Positions 36,296-46,170 are shown, counted from the first letter of the stretch. The stretch is 64,000 nucleotides of DNA from Neoalteromonas flava (GCF_002807685.1 NZ_PEAX01000004.1:310001-374000); one strand, 5' to 3'. The notes: generated by a model not told the origin, from the letters alone. Program-made: numbers and translations.

Positions 36296-37323
36296 TAATC
36301 ACTGGCCTCTTCATCAAAACCCAGAACGGCTAGAGCTTGCGCTCTATAGCCCATGTTTTGCGCTTGGTAAACCAATGCCTCTTCACGCCCATGGGTAACC
36401 CAAACTTCGTGCGGATTAACTTCTTGAACCGTTCGCAGTAACTCAGGCCAATCACAGTGGTCGGAAATGATCAGCGGTAATTCGGCATTGCGCTGCTTAC
36501 TGCGGGCGCGGATCTGCATCCAACCTGAGGCCATGGCGGTTAGCACGTTCGGTAACTTGCGCGACCAGCGGTCATTGAGTGCTGAAGGAGGGGCAAGCAC
36601 TATTTTGCCCGCCAGAGTGGTTAAATCGTCCACATCACTGACCGCCACTAACTCACCGAGTTCAACGCCGTGTTGAGTATATAACTCACACATTTTAATC
36701 AGCGCACCATGCAAATATATGGGCTGTTGATAACCCAGTTCACGTAGCGCAATGATGACGCGCTGACACTTACCCAACGCGTACGTGCCGACTAGGTGAC
36801 AACGCTCGGAAAACAGTTGCAGTGAGCGCAGTAATTTTTCAATTTCCTGTGCAATAGGGGGGTGCTTGAACACGGGTAACGCAAATGTTGCTTCGGTAAT
36901 AAAAACATCACAGGGTACGACCTCAAATGGTTCACAGGTAGGGTCGTGACGCCGTTTGTAATCACCTGAGACTACTAACCGGCTGCCGCCGTAATCGATG
37001 ACCGCTTGGGCTGAACCCAGGATATGTCCCGCTGGACGGAACTCAAGGATCACTGGATTACTCACGTCTGAGTTAAGCTGCAGTGCTTGTTTGTATGGCA
37101 AGGGTGTGGCTCGTTGCCAAGCACTTTCAGCATAGCGCAACTGCATAATATCGAGCGTTGCTGGTGTCGCTACAACCCATGTATTGTTGGGGCGCGCATG
37201 GTCTGCATGTCCATGGGTTATGATCGCACGAGCAACAGGCTCATGGGGGTCGATATAGCAATCAGCAGGTACGCAATATAAACCAGCATCACGGACTTCG
37301 AGCCACTCTCTGGGATGTTTCAA
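36295..37323 (-). CDS. Ligase-associated metallo-beta-lactamase-fold DNA exonuclease
   Basis: A 342-residue protein. THGHADHARPNN has the metal-binding HxHxDH motif, GHILGSAQAVIDYGG and VVSGDYKRRHDP supply further ligands, and DHCDWPELL, ending near VNPHEVWVTHG, is typical of beta-CASP/SNM1-like nucleases. It is the exonuclease of the ligase-associated set and the first gene of a two-gene minus-strand operon with the ligase. The other two members (helicase, phosphoesterase) are read the opposite way from 38194. Function is inferred from the family. Confidence 0.92.
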   Translation of the reverse strand: MKHPREWLEVRDAGLYCVPADCYIDPHEPVARAIITHGHADHARPNNTWVVATPATLDIMQLRYAESAWQRATPLPYKQALQLNSDVSNPVILEFRPAGHILGSAQAVIDYGGSRLVVSGDYKRRHDPTCEPFEVVPCDVFITEATFALPVFKHPPIAQEIEKLLRSLQLFSERCHLVGTYALGKCQRVIIALRELGYQQPIYLHGALIKMCELYTQHGVELGELVAVSDVDDLTTLAGKIVLAPPSALNDRWSRKLPNVLTAMASGWMQIRARSKQRNAELPLIISDHCDWPELLRTVQEVNPHEVWVTHGREEALVYQAQNMGYRAQALAVLGFDEEASD

Positions 37324-37441
37324 AAGCGGTTAGAATTTCTCTGTTTTAGCATGGTCTCTTTTTACGTAGACTTTGCTGAAATGGATGTTTCTGATGATTT
37401 GGGATACGCTCTGGCGAACTTTAGTCGTGTAGAGAAAAACT

Positions 37442-37924
37442 ATGAACGTGCAATTTCGATTGGCGGATTATCATAATCCCGCAGATGCATCCGCTGTGCT
37501 TAGCTTGTTGGACGCTTATGCGCAAGATCCCATGGGCGGTGCAGCGCCATTGATCGACGAAGTTAAAGCTACCTTGATTGCTAAATTAGCCCAGCAGCCA
37601 GGCGCATTTTCCATTATAGGATTTAATGGTGAAGAGGCGGTTGCATTAGCCAACTGCTTTACCGGCTTTTCTACGTTCAAAGCCAAGCCGCTAGTTAATA
37701 TCCATGATTGCTATGTAGCCCCACAGTGTCGTGGCCAGCATGTTGGTCAACGCTTGTTAGACGCAATAGTTAAGGAAGCGAAGGAGCGTGGTTGCTGCAA
37801 AGTCACACTGGAGGTGTTAGAAGGCAACGTGCGCGCCAAAGCAGCCTACCAGAAGTATGGTTTTCGTGGTTATACATTGGATGATACTTCCGGAGCCGCG
37901 GTTTTTTGGGAGTATCCTTTGTAA
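37442..37924 (+). CDS. GNAT-family N-acetyltransferase
   Basis: A 160-residue acetyltransferase. HDCYVAPQCRGQHVGQRLLD is motif A with the acetyl-CoA-binding R/Q-x-x-G-x-G/A pattern, and LEVLEGNVRAKAAYQKYGF is motif B. It lies between the two halves of the ligase-associated repair set, on the same strand as the helicase but 269 bases away. Involvement in repair is not established. The acceptor is unknown. Confidence 0.9.
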   Translation: MNVQFRLADYHNPADASAVLSLLDAYAQDPMGGAAPLIDEVKATLIAKLAQQPGAFSIIGFNGEEAVALANCFTGFSTFKAKPLVNIHDCYVAPQCRGQHVGQRLLDAIVKEAKERGCCKVTLEVLEGNVRAKAAYQKYGFRGYTLDDTSGAAVFWEYPL

Positions 37925-38193
37925 TCAACGTAGTAGCGTTAGCACAATCTAGCGTTGAACTGGCAACTGGGCTTGGCTGGCCGTCCACGGCCCTGGCTCA
38001 GAGCATTCTAAGATATTAGATGATGCTTTCGCGCAGTTCATTGCGACCAAACACCCACAACCTTTGCTTAATTTTTTACTTCAACCTTCGGCCTAATCTA
38101 ACGCCATTGAGGTCAGCTCTTTATCGCGTTAATTAAGCTGATGAAATTTGCTCTGAAAGTGATCGGGTCGAAGGTCAGTTGCGTTATATTCGC

Positions 38194-40665
38194 ATGACGA
38201 ACTCATCCCAAATGTTACCTCTAGCTTTTCAGCGTTGGTTTGAACAACGCGGTTGGAGTCTGCGTGAGTATCAACAATGGATGCTGTCTGCGTATGCGAA
38301 TCAACAGTCTAGTTTGCTCATCGCCCCAACCGGTGCAGGAAAAACCTTAAGCGGGTTGCTACCCTCATTAATTGAACTTAGTCAGGGAGAGTATCCGGGG
38401 CTTCATACACTTTATATTTCTCCCTTGAAGGCCCTCACTCACGATATTGAGCGCAACGTACTACAACCTGTGCTAGACATGGAGTTGCCTATTACCGTTG
38501 AAACCCGCACCGGGGACACACCAGCACATAAGCGGCAGCGGCAGCGCAGAAAACCGCCCAACGTTCTGTTGACTACCCCAGAGTCACTTATGTTGATGCT
38601 GTCCTACACCGACGCAAACAAGTTATTTGGGCAACTTAAAGCCATCGTAGTCGATGAAGTGCATTCATTCGCCAATGGTAAACGCGGCGACTTTACAGCA
38701 TTAGCACTCGCAGAGTTGCGCGGTCATGCGCCGCAGGCGACGACGTTTGGATTGTCGGCGACAGTGGCGCGGCCTGCAGCATTGGCCAAATGGTTGGGTA
38801 GCAGTGGTAATCCTGTGGTTGTGCACCAAGTTGAGGATGTCACCAAGCCTAGGGTTAGCATCATGCGCTGTGCAGAAAAAATCCCTTTTGGTGGGTTTAT
38901 GGCGAAGTATGCTGTTACAGAGATCTATGCCAGTATTCAAGCGGTAGAGACAACGCTGGTGTTCGTTAACACACGAGCGCAAGCTGAACTATTGTTTCAG
39001 TTCCTTTGGGAAGTCAATTCAGCAGGCTTAGCGATCGCTATCTATCATGGGTCGTTAAGCAAAGAGCAGCGGCGGAAAACCGAAGCTTTGGTCGCCGCGG
39101 GTAGTATCCGTGCGGTAGTCACTACCTCTGCACTAGAGCTCGGTGTGGATTGGGGCAATGTACAGCGGGTTATCCAAGTAGGTGCGCCCAAAGGCGTGAG
39201 TCGTTTACTGCAGCGCATTGGTCGTAGCAACCATCGCCTCAATGAACCGTCTGAGGCGCTACTAGTTCCAGCTAATCGTTTTGAAGTGCTGGAATGTGAC
39301 ACCGCGATTAGAGCGATAGAGAAGGGGCAACTTGACGGTGAGCCCTTTATTCGAGGCTCTCTAGACGTAATCCCACAATTTATAGTCAATACGTTGTGCA
39401 GTAGAGCAGCTAAACCGGATGACATATTTCAACGGGTCCTGCAGGCGCCGACTTACGCAGATTTGGATCGCGCTACCTTTGATGCGTTATGGCAATTTAC
39501 CTGTGATGGTGGCTATGCGCTGCGTGCCTACGATCGCTATCGACGACTAGAGGCAAGTGATGATGGTACCTTTCAACCAGCCTCGAAACGCGTGATCCAA
39601 CGCCATCGACAAAACATCGGCACTATTGTTGAAGCCGGGCGTTTGAAAGTTAAGCGCTTGCGTCGATCACATCAAGGTAAGGTCATCGGTGAAGTTGAAG
39701 AGTACTTTGCCCAACAGTTGGTTAAGGGGGATACCTTTTATTTTGCTGGCGAGGTTTTAAAGTTTGAAGGGATCAGAGATATGTTTCTCGAAGCTTGGCC
39801 CAGTAAAGCCATGGATCCTAAAATTCCGAGCTATGTGGGTGGGCAAATGCCATTATCCACCTTCCTTGCGGATGGGGTGCGCGAGTTATTGGCAACGCCA
39901 TCTGCATGGAATCGATTGCCAGTAGACGTGCAGGACTGGTTGTCTTTGCAAGCCTTATATTCGGCTATTCCTGCCAGTGAACGCATTCTGATCGAGCAAT
40001 TCCCCTATCGACAAGCACAATACACGTTGTTTTATACGTTTGATGGTCGCAAAGCACATCAGACGCTTGGCATGTTGCTTACACGGCGAATGGAGAAGCT
40101 CGACTTACAACCACTCAGCTTTAGTATCACCGATTATGGTTTATCTATCTGCTCAATCAAACCAGTGACGGCGCAGCATATCCCGCATTTGTTTAATCCT
40201 GATATATTGGGCGATGAGCTTGCAGATTGGATGCTTGAGTCGCCAATGCTAAAGCGCTCGTTTCGCCGAGTGGCAATGGTTAGCGGATTGATTGAACAGC
40301 AGTATTTTAGTCAACGCAAATCGATGCGGCAGGTGACGTTTTCGACCGATCTTATTTATGACACCTTGCGCGAGTACGATCCTGACCATATTCTTCTGCT
40401 GGTCACGCGTGAGGATGCTGAGCGCGAACTTCTCGACTTATCACGTTTGACTGACTTACTTATCCGCTATGTGGGTAAGACCGATTTTAAAGTACTGGAA
40501 AAAGTGTCGCCTTTAGCCATTCCTATTGTGCTTGACGTGCGCAGTGAGCAGGTTAAAGGCGCAGGCCAGGCTGCGCTACTTGAGCAAGCAAGTTTGTATC
40601 AAGAAGCAGAAAGTATGTTGGAAGACGTACGCCAACTATTGACTGGAGCGGCGGAAAGCGAGTAA
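38194..40665 (+). CDS. Lhr-like DEXH-box DNA helicase of the ligase-associated repair cluster
   Basis: An approximately 823-residue superfamily 2 helicase. Q-motif region RGWSLREYQQWML, Walker A APTGAGKTLSG, DEVH box in IVVDEVHSFANG, SAT motif in FGLSATVARP, motif IV TLVFVNTRAQAE, motif V TSALELGVDWG and motif VI QRIGRSNHR are all present. The Lhr-core winged-helix and domain 4 region follows. It translocates 3' to 5' on single-stranded DNA in characterised relatives. The frame opens with TTG at 38179 (AAGG four bases upstream); ATG at 38194 is an alternative without a clear ribosome-binding site. The stop overlaps the phosphoesterase start in TAATG. Confidence 0.94.
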   Translation: MTNSSQMLPLAFQRWFEQRGWSLREYQQWMLSAYANQQSSLLIAPTGAGKTLSGLLPSLIELSQGEYPGLHTLYISPLKALTHDIERNVLQPVLDMELPITVETRTGDTPAHKRQRQRRKPPNVLLTTPESLMLMLSYTDANKLFGQLKAIVVDEVHSFANGKRGDFTALALAELRGHAPQATTFGLSATVARPAALAKWLGSSGNPVVVHQVEDVTKPRVSIMRCAEKIPFGGFMAKYAVTEIYASIQAVETTLVFVNTRAQAELLFQFLWEVNSAGLAIAIYHGSLSKEQRRKTEALVAAGSIRAVVTTSALELGVDWGNVQRVIQVGAPKGVSRLLQRIGRSNHRLNEPSEALLVPANRFEVLECDTAIRAIEKGQLDGEPFIRGSLDVIPQFIVNTLCSRAAKPDDIFQRVLQAPTYADLDRATFDALWQFTCDGGYALRAYDRYRRLEASDDGTFQPASKRVIQRHRQNIGTIVEAGRLKVKRLRRSHQGKVIGEVEEYFAQQLVKGDTFYFAGEVLKFEGIRDMFLEAWPSKAMDPKIPSYVGGQMPLSTFLADGVRELLATPSAWNRLPVDVQDWLSLQALYSAIPASERILIEQFPYRQAQYTLFYTFDGRKAHQTLGMLLTRRMEKLDLQPLSFSITDYGLSICSIKPVTAQHIPHLFNPDILGDELADWMLESPMLKRSFRRVAMVSGLIEQQYFSQRKSMRQVTFSTDLIYDTLREYDPDHILLLVTREDAERELLDLSRLTDLLIRYVGKTDFKVLEKVSPLAIPIVLDVRSEQVKGAGQAALLEQASLYQEAESMLEDVRQLLTGAAESE

Positions 40666-41369
40666 TGGATGAAGCAACGTTAAAATATTTAATTAGCGCT
40701 AAGAAATCACTCCCATTTCGAATTCAAGAACATTTATTCCTGTTAAATGCCACGGGAACAATTTACTGGCCAGCGAAGCGATTACTCGTGGTCTCAGACT
40801 TACACTTTGAAAAAGCCAGCTTTTTGGCCCAGCAAGGGGCTCCATTACCCCACTACGATACTCATGCCACACTGCTTAAACTTAGCGCTGATATTAATCA
40901 GTTTAAGCCAGCAATGGTGGTCTGTTTAGGCGATAGTTTTCACGATCTCGGCGCTTGGCGCCGCTTGGGAAGTGCCGAGAGAGCGCAGCTATTTAGCCTT
41001 GTGCAAGATTGTGAGCGTTGGGTGTGGATTGAAGGTAACCACGATCCTGAACTGCCATTAGAATTACCCGGTGAACGACACAGTGAGTTGCAGAGTGAAG
41101 GAGTGGTGTTTACCCATGAGCCCCATAATGGTGCGGCAGAGGTATTTCAGGTAGTCGGCCATTTCCATCCCAAGCTGCGTAAGCGTGTCGCTCGCCAAAC
41201 TATGTCAGGGCGGTGTTTTGCTGCCGGCAAGCAGCTTCTGATCATGCCAGCGTTTGGCGCCTATACCGGAGGCTTAGATGTTGCCGATAAGGCCTTTGAG
41301 CACGTATTGCCGAAGCGACAGCGCCAGTATTTTTTGCTCCATCAGGATTGTATTTACGCGATTAAATAA
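40665..41369 (+). CDS. pdeM: Ligase-associated calcineurin-like phosphoesterase (PdeM type)
   Basis: A 234-residue metallophosphoesterase. VVSDLHFEKASF (motif I), VCLGDSFHDLG (II), IEGNHDPELP (III) and VGHFHPK (IV/V) give the full two-metal site. It is the fourth member of the ligase-associated DNA repair set and is translationally coupled to the helicase. In the family it is described as a nuclease or phosphodiesterase partner of Lhr-core. The assignment is firm on motifs and context. Confidence 0.93.
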   Translation: MDEATLKYLISAKKSLPFRIQEHLFLLNATGTIYWPAKRLLVVSDLHFEKASFLAQQGAPLPHYDTHATLLKLSADINQFKPAMVVCLGDSFHDLGAWRRLGSAERAQLFSLVQDCERWVWIEGNHDPELPLELPGERHSELQSEGVVFTHEPHNGAAEVFQVVGHFHPKLRKRVARQTMSGRCFAAGKQLLIMPAFGAYTGGLDVADKAFEHVLPKRQRQYFLLHQDCIYAIK

Positions 41370-41442
41370 TCGTTGTCTCGATTGCTTAGCCGCTAAGGCT
41401 GTGTCATCTTAATCCAGAGACTTCTAGCACGGAACCTTCTTT

Positions 41443-42591
41443 ATGCTCAGCAAACGCGATTTTCTCCGCTTGTCCGCAAAAGCGCTAATTGCTTCAGGGT
41501 TAGCAGCAACCGTACCCATCACATCTGAACTAGGTGCTACCTCTGCCGTCACACTGCGTCAATCAAGCAAATTGCTGCAATTGCATTACAATGAGAACTC
41601 ATTAGGGATGTCTCCTGCTGCGTTACAGGCAGCAATAGACGCTACAGGTGTGCTGGGTAATCGCTATGCTGATCAACCACTCGATGAACTGCGCGAAAAG
41701 CTAGCCGTTAAGCATAAGGTAGCGGGATCCCAGATTATATTTGGCAATGGCTCAACCGAAGTCTTGCAAGCTGTTAGTCGTCTAGCAGCCATGCAAGACG
41801 CTGTTTTAGTTGAACCTACACCAACGTTCGGCGCTCTCGCGCGTTACGCGAAAGCGCAAGGGATGCAAGTGGTTAAAGTGCCAGTTTCCGCGGATTTTGT
41901 GACCGATATTGCCGCTATAGAAGCGCAAGCAAATCAATACAAGGGTGCGGTATTAGTAAATTTATGTAATCCCAATAACCCTACCGGCACGATAGTCGAT
42001 AGTGCTGCATTGGCAGCGTGGATCAGACGCGCGCCTGCCCAGCACATTTTTTTGTTGGATGAAGCTTATTTGGAATATGCACTGCAAAGCCCAGGTTATC
42101 AAAGTATGTTGCCGTTGGTGCTCGAAGGGCGAGAGAACCTGGTCATTGCGCGTACCTTTTCAAAAGTATTTGGTATGGCTGGGTTGCGCATGGGGTATGG
42201 TGTTGCTGCACCAAAAACGGCTGCACAATTGAATGCCCTCGGCGCCGATTTTAACTTAAATATTGCAGGTATTGCTGCTGCGTCGGCTTCTTTAGATGAC
42301 CAAGATTTCTTTCTAACTAGCTTGAAAGCCAATGCCGAAGCTAAGCAGATCTTGCTTGGTACCCTTGATCAACTTAACCTCAGTTACATTCCCAGTCACA
42401 CTAATTTTGTTTTGCACCGGATAAATAGCGATCTGCAAACCTATTCGCAACGGATGCGTGATAATAGTGTCAAGGTCGGTCGCAGAATGACCGCGGAAGA
42501 TGGTTGGAATCGACTTTCTCTTGGAACGCCAGATGATATGCGCGAATTTAGCCAATTGTTGCTTAAATTTAGAGAACAGGGATGGGTCTAA
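41443..42591 (+). CDS. HisC-like PLP aminotransferase with a Tat-like export signal
   Basis: A 382-residue fold-type I aminotransferase. From about residue 45, LHYNENSLGMSP, NGSTEVLQAV, NLCNPNNPTGT, LLDEAYLEY and RTFSKVFGMAGLRMGY (PLP lysine) match histidinol-phosphate aminotransferases. Unlike cytoplasmic HisC it has an N-terminal extension SKRDFLRLSAKALIASGLAA, which resembles a twin-arginine signal with lysine in the first position, followed by a hydrophobic core. No his genes are nearby. It is therefore probably a periplasmic or membrane-attached aminotransferase of unknown substrate rather than the histidine enzyme. Catalytic class is firm; export is inference. Confidence 0.87.
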   Translation: MLSKRDFLRLSAKALIASGLAATVPITSELGATSAVTLRQSSKLLQLHYNENSLGMSPAALQAAIDATGVLGNRYADQPLDELREKLAVKHKVAGSQIIFGNGSTEVLQAVSRLAAMQDAVLVEPTPTFGALARYAKAQGMQVVKVPVSADFVTDIAAIEAQANQYKGAVLVNLCNPNNPTGTIVDSAALAAWIRRAPAQHIFLLDEAYLEYALQSPGYQSMLPLVLEGRENLVIARTFSKVFGMAGLRMGYGVAAPKTAAQLNALGADFNLNIAGIAAASASLDDQDFFLTSLKANAEAKQILLGTLDQLNLSYIPSHTNFVLHRINSDLQTYSQRMRDNSVKVGRRMTAEDGWNRLSLGTPDDMREFSQLLLKFREQGWV

Positions 42592-42613
42592 TCGCACCAT
42601 CCCTAAACAAGGT

Positions 42614-43525
42614 TTATGAGCGCCAGCGTTTAGTTAGATCGTCATAAGCATCGATTCTGCGGTCACGGAAATACGGCCATATGCGCTTCACAGCTTCAGT
42701 GCGAGTCATGTCTATGTCAACCATCAACGTTTCTTCTTTATCACTGCTCGCTTGGGCGAGTATTTCGCCTTGTGGTCCAGCAATAAAACTTTGCCCCCAG
42801 AAGAAAATTCCATCGTTCTGATCATCAGGGGCTGCGCCTGGGGCAGGTTCAAATCCAGTTCGATTGGCAACAACAACCGGCACTGAATTAGCCACCGCGT
42901 GAGCTCGTTGGATGGTATGCCAAGCGTCGTGTTGACGCTGTTGTTCAGCTTTGTCGTCGGTCAGATCCCAACCGATTGCCGTTGGATAAAACAAAAGGTC
43001 GGCTCCAGCCATGCTCATCAGCCGTGCAGCTTCTGGGTACCACTGATCCCAACATACGAGCACGCCGAGCTTACCAACGGATGTCTCAATCGGCTGGAAG
43101 CCCATATCACCGGGGGTAAAATAAAACTTCTCGTAAAAGCCAGGATCGTCTGGAATGTGCATTTTACGGTACATACCAGCAATATCTGAGCTCCGGTCAA
43201 ACACTACAGCGGTATTGTGATATAAACCCGAGGCACGTTTCTCGAACAGTGAAGTGACCAAAACGATATTTAGTTCGTCTGCTAAAGCGCCAAAAAACTC
43301 CGTTGCTGGGCCTGGAATAGGCTCGGCCAAATCGAAAGCATTGACATCTTCGTTCTGACAAAAATACAGCGTGCTGTGGAGCTCCTGAAGTAAAACCAAT
43401 TCACAGCCGCTAGCCGCTAACTCGCGGACTCGCGCAGCGCTTTTTGCCCAATTAATCGATTTGTCATTGTTCTCAACGGCTTGTTGTACAAGTCCGACGG
43501 TCAGACTTTTTGGCTTAGCTGACAT
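42614..43525 (-). CDS. aguB: N-carbamoylputrescine amidase
   Basis: A 303-residue nitrilase-superfamily enzyme. The catalytic triad is in LLQELHSTLYF (Glu), YRKMHIPDDPGFYEKFYF (Lys) and GVLVCWDQWYPEAARL (Cys). These motifs, notably the CWDQW stretch, match AguB, which converts N-carbamoylputrescine to putrescine, CO2 and ammonia. The gene overlaps aguA by 11 bases, completing the agmatine route to putrescine. AAGGAG lies about nine bases before the ATG. Confidence 0.94.
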   Translation of the reverse strand: MSAKPKSLTVGLVQQAVENNDKSINWAKSAARVRELAASGCELVLLQELHSTLYFCQNEDVNAFDLAEPIPGPATEFFGALADELNIVLVTSLFEKRASGLYHNTAVVFDRSSDIAGMYRKMHIPDDPGFYEKFYFTPGDMGFQPIETSVGKLGVLVCWDQWYPEAARLMSMAGADLLFYPTAIGWDLTDDKAEQQRQHDAWHTIQRAHAVANSVPVVVANRTGFEPAPGAAPDDQNDGIFFWGQSFIAGPQGEILAQASSDKEETLMVDIDMTRTEAVKRIWPYFRDRRIDAYDDLTKRWRS

Positions 43526-44567
43526 AGGATGAGACTCCTTTGTTTAATTGCTGAATAACGGCAGGCTTGAAGGTATTGCGCGGCACTTGCATGGTGATGC
43601 AATGTAAGCTGCCAAATTGTTGCACCAATGCATGGCAATTCACTGCAACGATTTGATGGTCAGGATAGGCTTTGCGCATAACCTCCAACGCCATTTCATC
43701 TTCCACTTGATCATACACTGGACAGAGTACATGCGAATTACAAATTAGAAAATTAGCGTAAGATGCTGGGAGGCGCTCACCCTCGGTATTGATGATTTCC
43801 GGCAGCGGTAATTCAAAAATTTCATGCGCGGGAAAGTGCATTCTAACTTCTTTTACTAGCTCACTAAGGCCCGCAAAATGACTATCCTCAGGGCGATTAT
43901 ATGCACTTTGAATGACGATACCATTGTCTGGTGTAAACCTTACCAGCGTGTCTATATGGCCATCAGTATCGTCGCCTTCTAAATGGCCATGTTCAAGAAT
44001 GGTTGTTCTTTTTGCTCCAAGGGCATCAGCAAACAACATTTCATATTGTTGTAGCGGCATCTCACCATTTCGCTCAGGGTTAGACAAGCACAGAGCAGTG
44101 GAGAGAAGATGACCGTCTTGATCGATTTCCAGCGCACCGCCTTCACACACTACATCCACTGTCGCCAATGCATGCTGACAAAGTTCCGCGAGGAACTTTC
44201 GATTCACCACATTATCGCGTTGTGCAGAAAACTTATTACCCCAACCATTGAATTCAAACTCCACTGGTAAGCGCTGACCTTGCGTGTCAGAAAGTGTTAA
44301 GAACGCATAGTCTCTTACCCAGGTGTCATTGTACTCTGCAGCAATTAACAGTACTCGCGCATTTGCTAGCTGAGTTGATAAAGACGCGATGTCTTGGTTT
44401 CTGCAGAGCAATATCACACCTGCACCCGCCGCATTAATGGCTGCAATGAGTTGCTTATAGGTATTCGTTACGACGGGTAGCCAAGGTGCCCAATCCGTAT
44501 TTTCATTCGGCCAAGCTAGGATCACCGCTTCACACGGTTCCCATTCGGGGATTAAGGTCGCAGTCAC
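43515..44567 (-). CDS. aguA: Agmatine deiminase
   Basis: A 350-residue guanidino-group-modifying enzyme. NDTWVRDYAF, CEGGALEIDQDG, HLEGDDTDGHIDTLVRF and the catalytic cysteine in GSLHCITMQVPR match agmatine deiminases. It converts agmatine to N-carbamoylputrescine and ammonia. The start is GTG at 44567 with AGAGG upstream. It is the first gene of the aguA-aguB operon; an arginine decarboxylase gene is not in the window and must lie elsewhere if the pathway starts from arginine. Confidence 0.94.
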   Translation of the reverse strand: MTATLIPEWEPCEAVILAWPNENTDWAPWLPVVTNTYKQLIAAINAAGAGVILLCRNQDIASLSTQLANARVLLIAAEYNDTWVRDYAFLTLSDTQGQRLPVEFEFNGWGNKFSAQRDNVVNRKFLAELCQHALATVDVVCEGGALEIDQDGHLLSTALCLSNPERNGEMPLQQYEMLFADALGAKRTTILEHGHLEGDDTDGHIDTLVRFTPDNGIVIQSAYNRPEDSHFAGLSELVKEVRMHFPAHEIFELPLPEIINTEGERLPASYANFLICNSHVLCPVYDQVEDEMALEVMRKAYPDHQIVAVNCHALVQQFGSLHCITMQVPRNTFKPAVIQQLNKGVSSYVS

Positions 44568-44614
44568 AAAACCTCTTTAACATTAAACAATGGAAACGCC
44601 AATTATAACGCACT

Positions 44615-45322
44615 TTATTTTAAATGACGCCCACCATCGAGGTGTAAAGTTTGGCCAGTTATAAATTCACTCTCTAGCAGATAGGCGACTGCTTTCACCA
44701 CCTCCTGTGGACCAGGGCAAATTTGCAGTACAGACTTTTGCAGTGCCTTAGTGCGATACTCCTCTGAGTCGTTGTCATTAAACATGACTAACGCAGGTGC
44801 AATGCTATTCACTTTTACTTGTGGAGCCAGTTTGGCTGCAAAGGATAAGGTTAAATTATGTAACGCAGCCTTGCTGGCTGAATAAGCAATGTGTTTTTGG
44901 CTACCTTTGGTCTGCACATAATCTGTCATGTGAATAATATCGCTGACACCATCATAGGCGTTTAACAAATCGGCAAATGCCAGATTCATTTGATAGGGAG
45001 CTGATGCATGTACTTGCATCATCTTTTGCATTAAATCGGCAAAATCCGAATCAGCCTCTTCTTTGTCCCAGTCCGACGCATTGTGAATGACGGCGCGTAA
45101 AGTTGAAGTGTGCGCTTTCACCGCCTCGATGGCATTAGCAATACCTTCATTTGTGGCGAAGTCTGCAGCGATAAGGTGTGCGCCTAAACGGCTGAGTTCA
45201 TCTACTGATGGTTTTCTGCGCCGGTATGTTATAATCACAGAGAAACCCTGTGCGATTAAGTATTTGGCAACGGCCAAACCGAGGCGTTGGGTGCCACCGG
45301 TAATCAAGATAGGTGATTTCAA
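44615..45322 (-). CDS. folM: Dihydromonapterin reductase FolM (short-chain dehydrogenase)
   Basis: A 235-residue SDR. The cofactor motif GGTQRLGLAVAKYL is followed by TYRRRK, which favours NADPH. The tyrosine/lysine pair is in YSASKAALHN, and the ending FITGQTLHLDGGRHL is typical. It resembles FolM, which makes tetrahydromonapterin, and the adjacent divergent folE supports a pteridine role. The start is TTG at 45322 with AAGGA eight bases upstream; no better start is in frame. Confidence 0.88.
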   Translation of the reverse strand: MKSPILITGGTQRLGLAVAKYLIAQGFSVIITYRRRKPSVDELSRLGAHLIAADFATNEGIANAIEAVKAHTSTLRAVIHNASDWDKEEADSDFADLMQKMMQVHASAPYQMNLAFADLLNAYDGVSDIIHMTDYVQTKGSQKHIAYSASKAALHNLTLSFAAKLAPQVKVNSIAPALVMFNDNDSEEYRTKALQKSVLQICPGPQEVVKAVAYLLESEFITGQTLHLDGGRHLK

Positions 45323-45477
45323 TCAACGGGTCCTTATGCGAATTTGCCTGAGGCAAGTTGGTATAAACATGTTGGTCAGTACGCGTGATAGGGTGACATT
45401 GGTTTTTTTTCGGGTCAATTAATCCCATTTATTAAGTTGTTGCGTATAACTGACTCAAGAGGAAACTGGAAGACGCT

Positions 45478-46164
45478 ATGAGATCGAATGAAGCTGTGGT
45501 CGTGCGTGATGCATTGGAGCCAAGAATATCGCCTGAAGCTAAGCTAGTAAGAGAAGCTTTAGAAGCCCAAGGATTGGAAACGCCGATGGTGGCTAATCGT
45601 CTGTCTGATGAGCAGAAACGCGACAGAATACAAGCCGCTATGCTCACGGTTATGGAGACGCTTGGGTTAGATTTGTCTGATGATAGTCTTGCTGATACAC
45701 CTGCTCGCATCGCAAAAATGTACGTAAATGAAATTTTTGCCGGCTTGGACTACAGCAAGTTCCCGAAGATTACCCAAATCGAAAATAAAATGAGCATTTC
45801 GCAGCCAGTACAAGTGTCAGATGTGAGTGTGACCAGCACCTGCGAGCACCACTTTGTTACCATTGATGGTACTGCAACCGTGGCCTATATTCCCAAAGAG
45901 ACGGTTATCGGGCTCTCAAAAATTAACCGCTTGGTTGGTTTTTTTGCCCAGCGACCACAGGTACAGGAGCGCCTTACTCAGCAAGTAATGGTGGCTTTGC
46001 AAGCCCTGACCGGCACAGAAGATGTCGCGGTCACTATTAATGCCACCCATTATTGCGTGAAAGCGCGCGGCATCCGCGATAACAATTCCTTTACACGCAC
46101 ATCTGCATTGGGTGGTCAGTTTCTGACCAGCAGCGAATTGCGACGTGAATTTTTCCAAGCTTAA
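45478..46164 (+). CDS. folE: GTP cyclohydrolase I
   Basis: A 228-residue type I enzyme that opens the pathway from GTP to tetrahydrofolate and tetrahydromonapterin. [32 protein letters not shown] (zinc Cys and His), [29 protein letters not shown] and [13 protein letters not shown] are all conserved. It closely resembles E. coli FolE throughout. It is divergent from folM across 155 bases, so both may share control. A hairpin (46171-46198) follows. Confidence 0.97.
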   Translation: MRSNEAVVVRDALEPRISPEAKLVREALEAQGLETPMVANRLSDEQKRDRIQAAMLTVMETLGLDLSDDSLADTPARIAKMYVNEIFAGLDYSKFPKITQIENKMSISQPVQVSDVSVTSTCEHHFVTIDGTATVAYIPKETVIGLSKINRLVGFFAQRPQVQERLTQQVMVALQALTGTEDVAVTINATHYCVKARGIRDNNSFTRTSALGGQFLTSSELRREFFQA

Positions 46165-46170
46165 TTTTAA

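Noticed and set aside
37351-37476. A 41-codon plus-strand frame (MVSFYVDFAEMDVSDDLGYA...) overlapping the GNAT start
   Set aside because: The translation looks protein-like, but there is no ribosome-binding site and it runs out of frame into the GNAT gene. A short regulatory upstream frame cannot be excluded, but I cannot support it as a gene.
37960-38000. GGCCGT-CC-ACGGCC hairpin after the GNAT gene
   Set aside because: A loop of two bases is too small for a normal terminator and no T-run follows.
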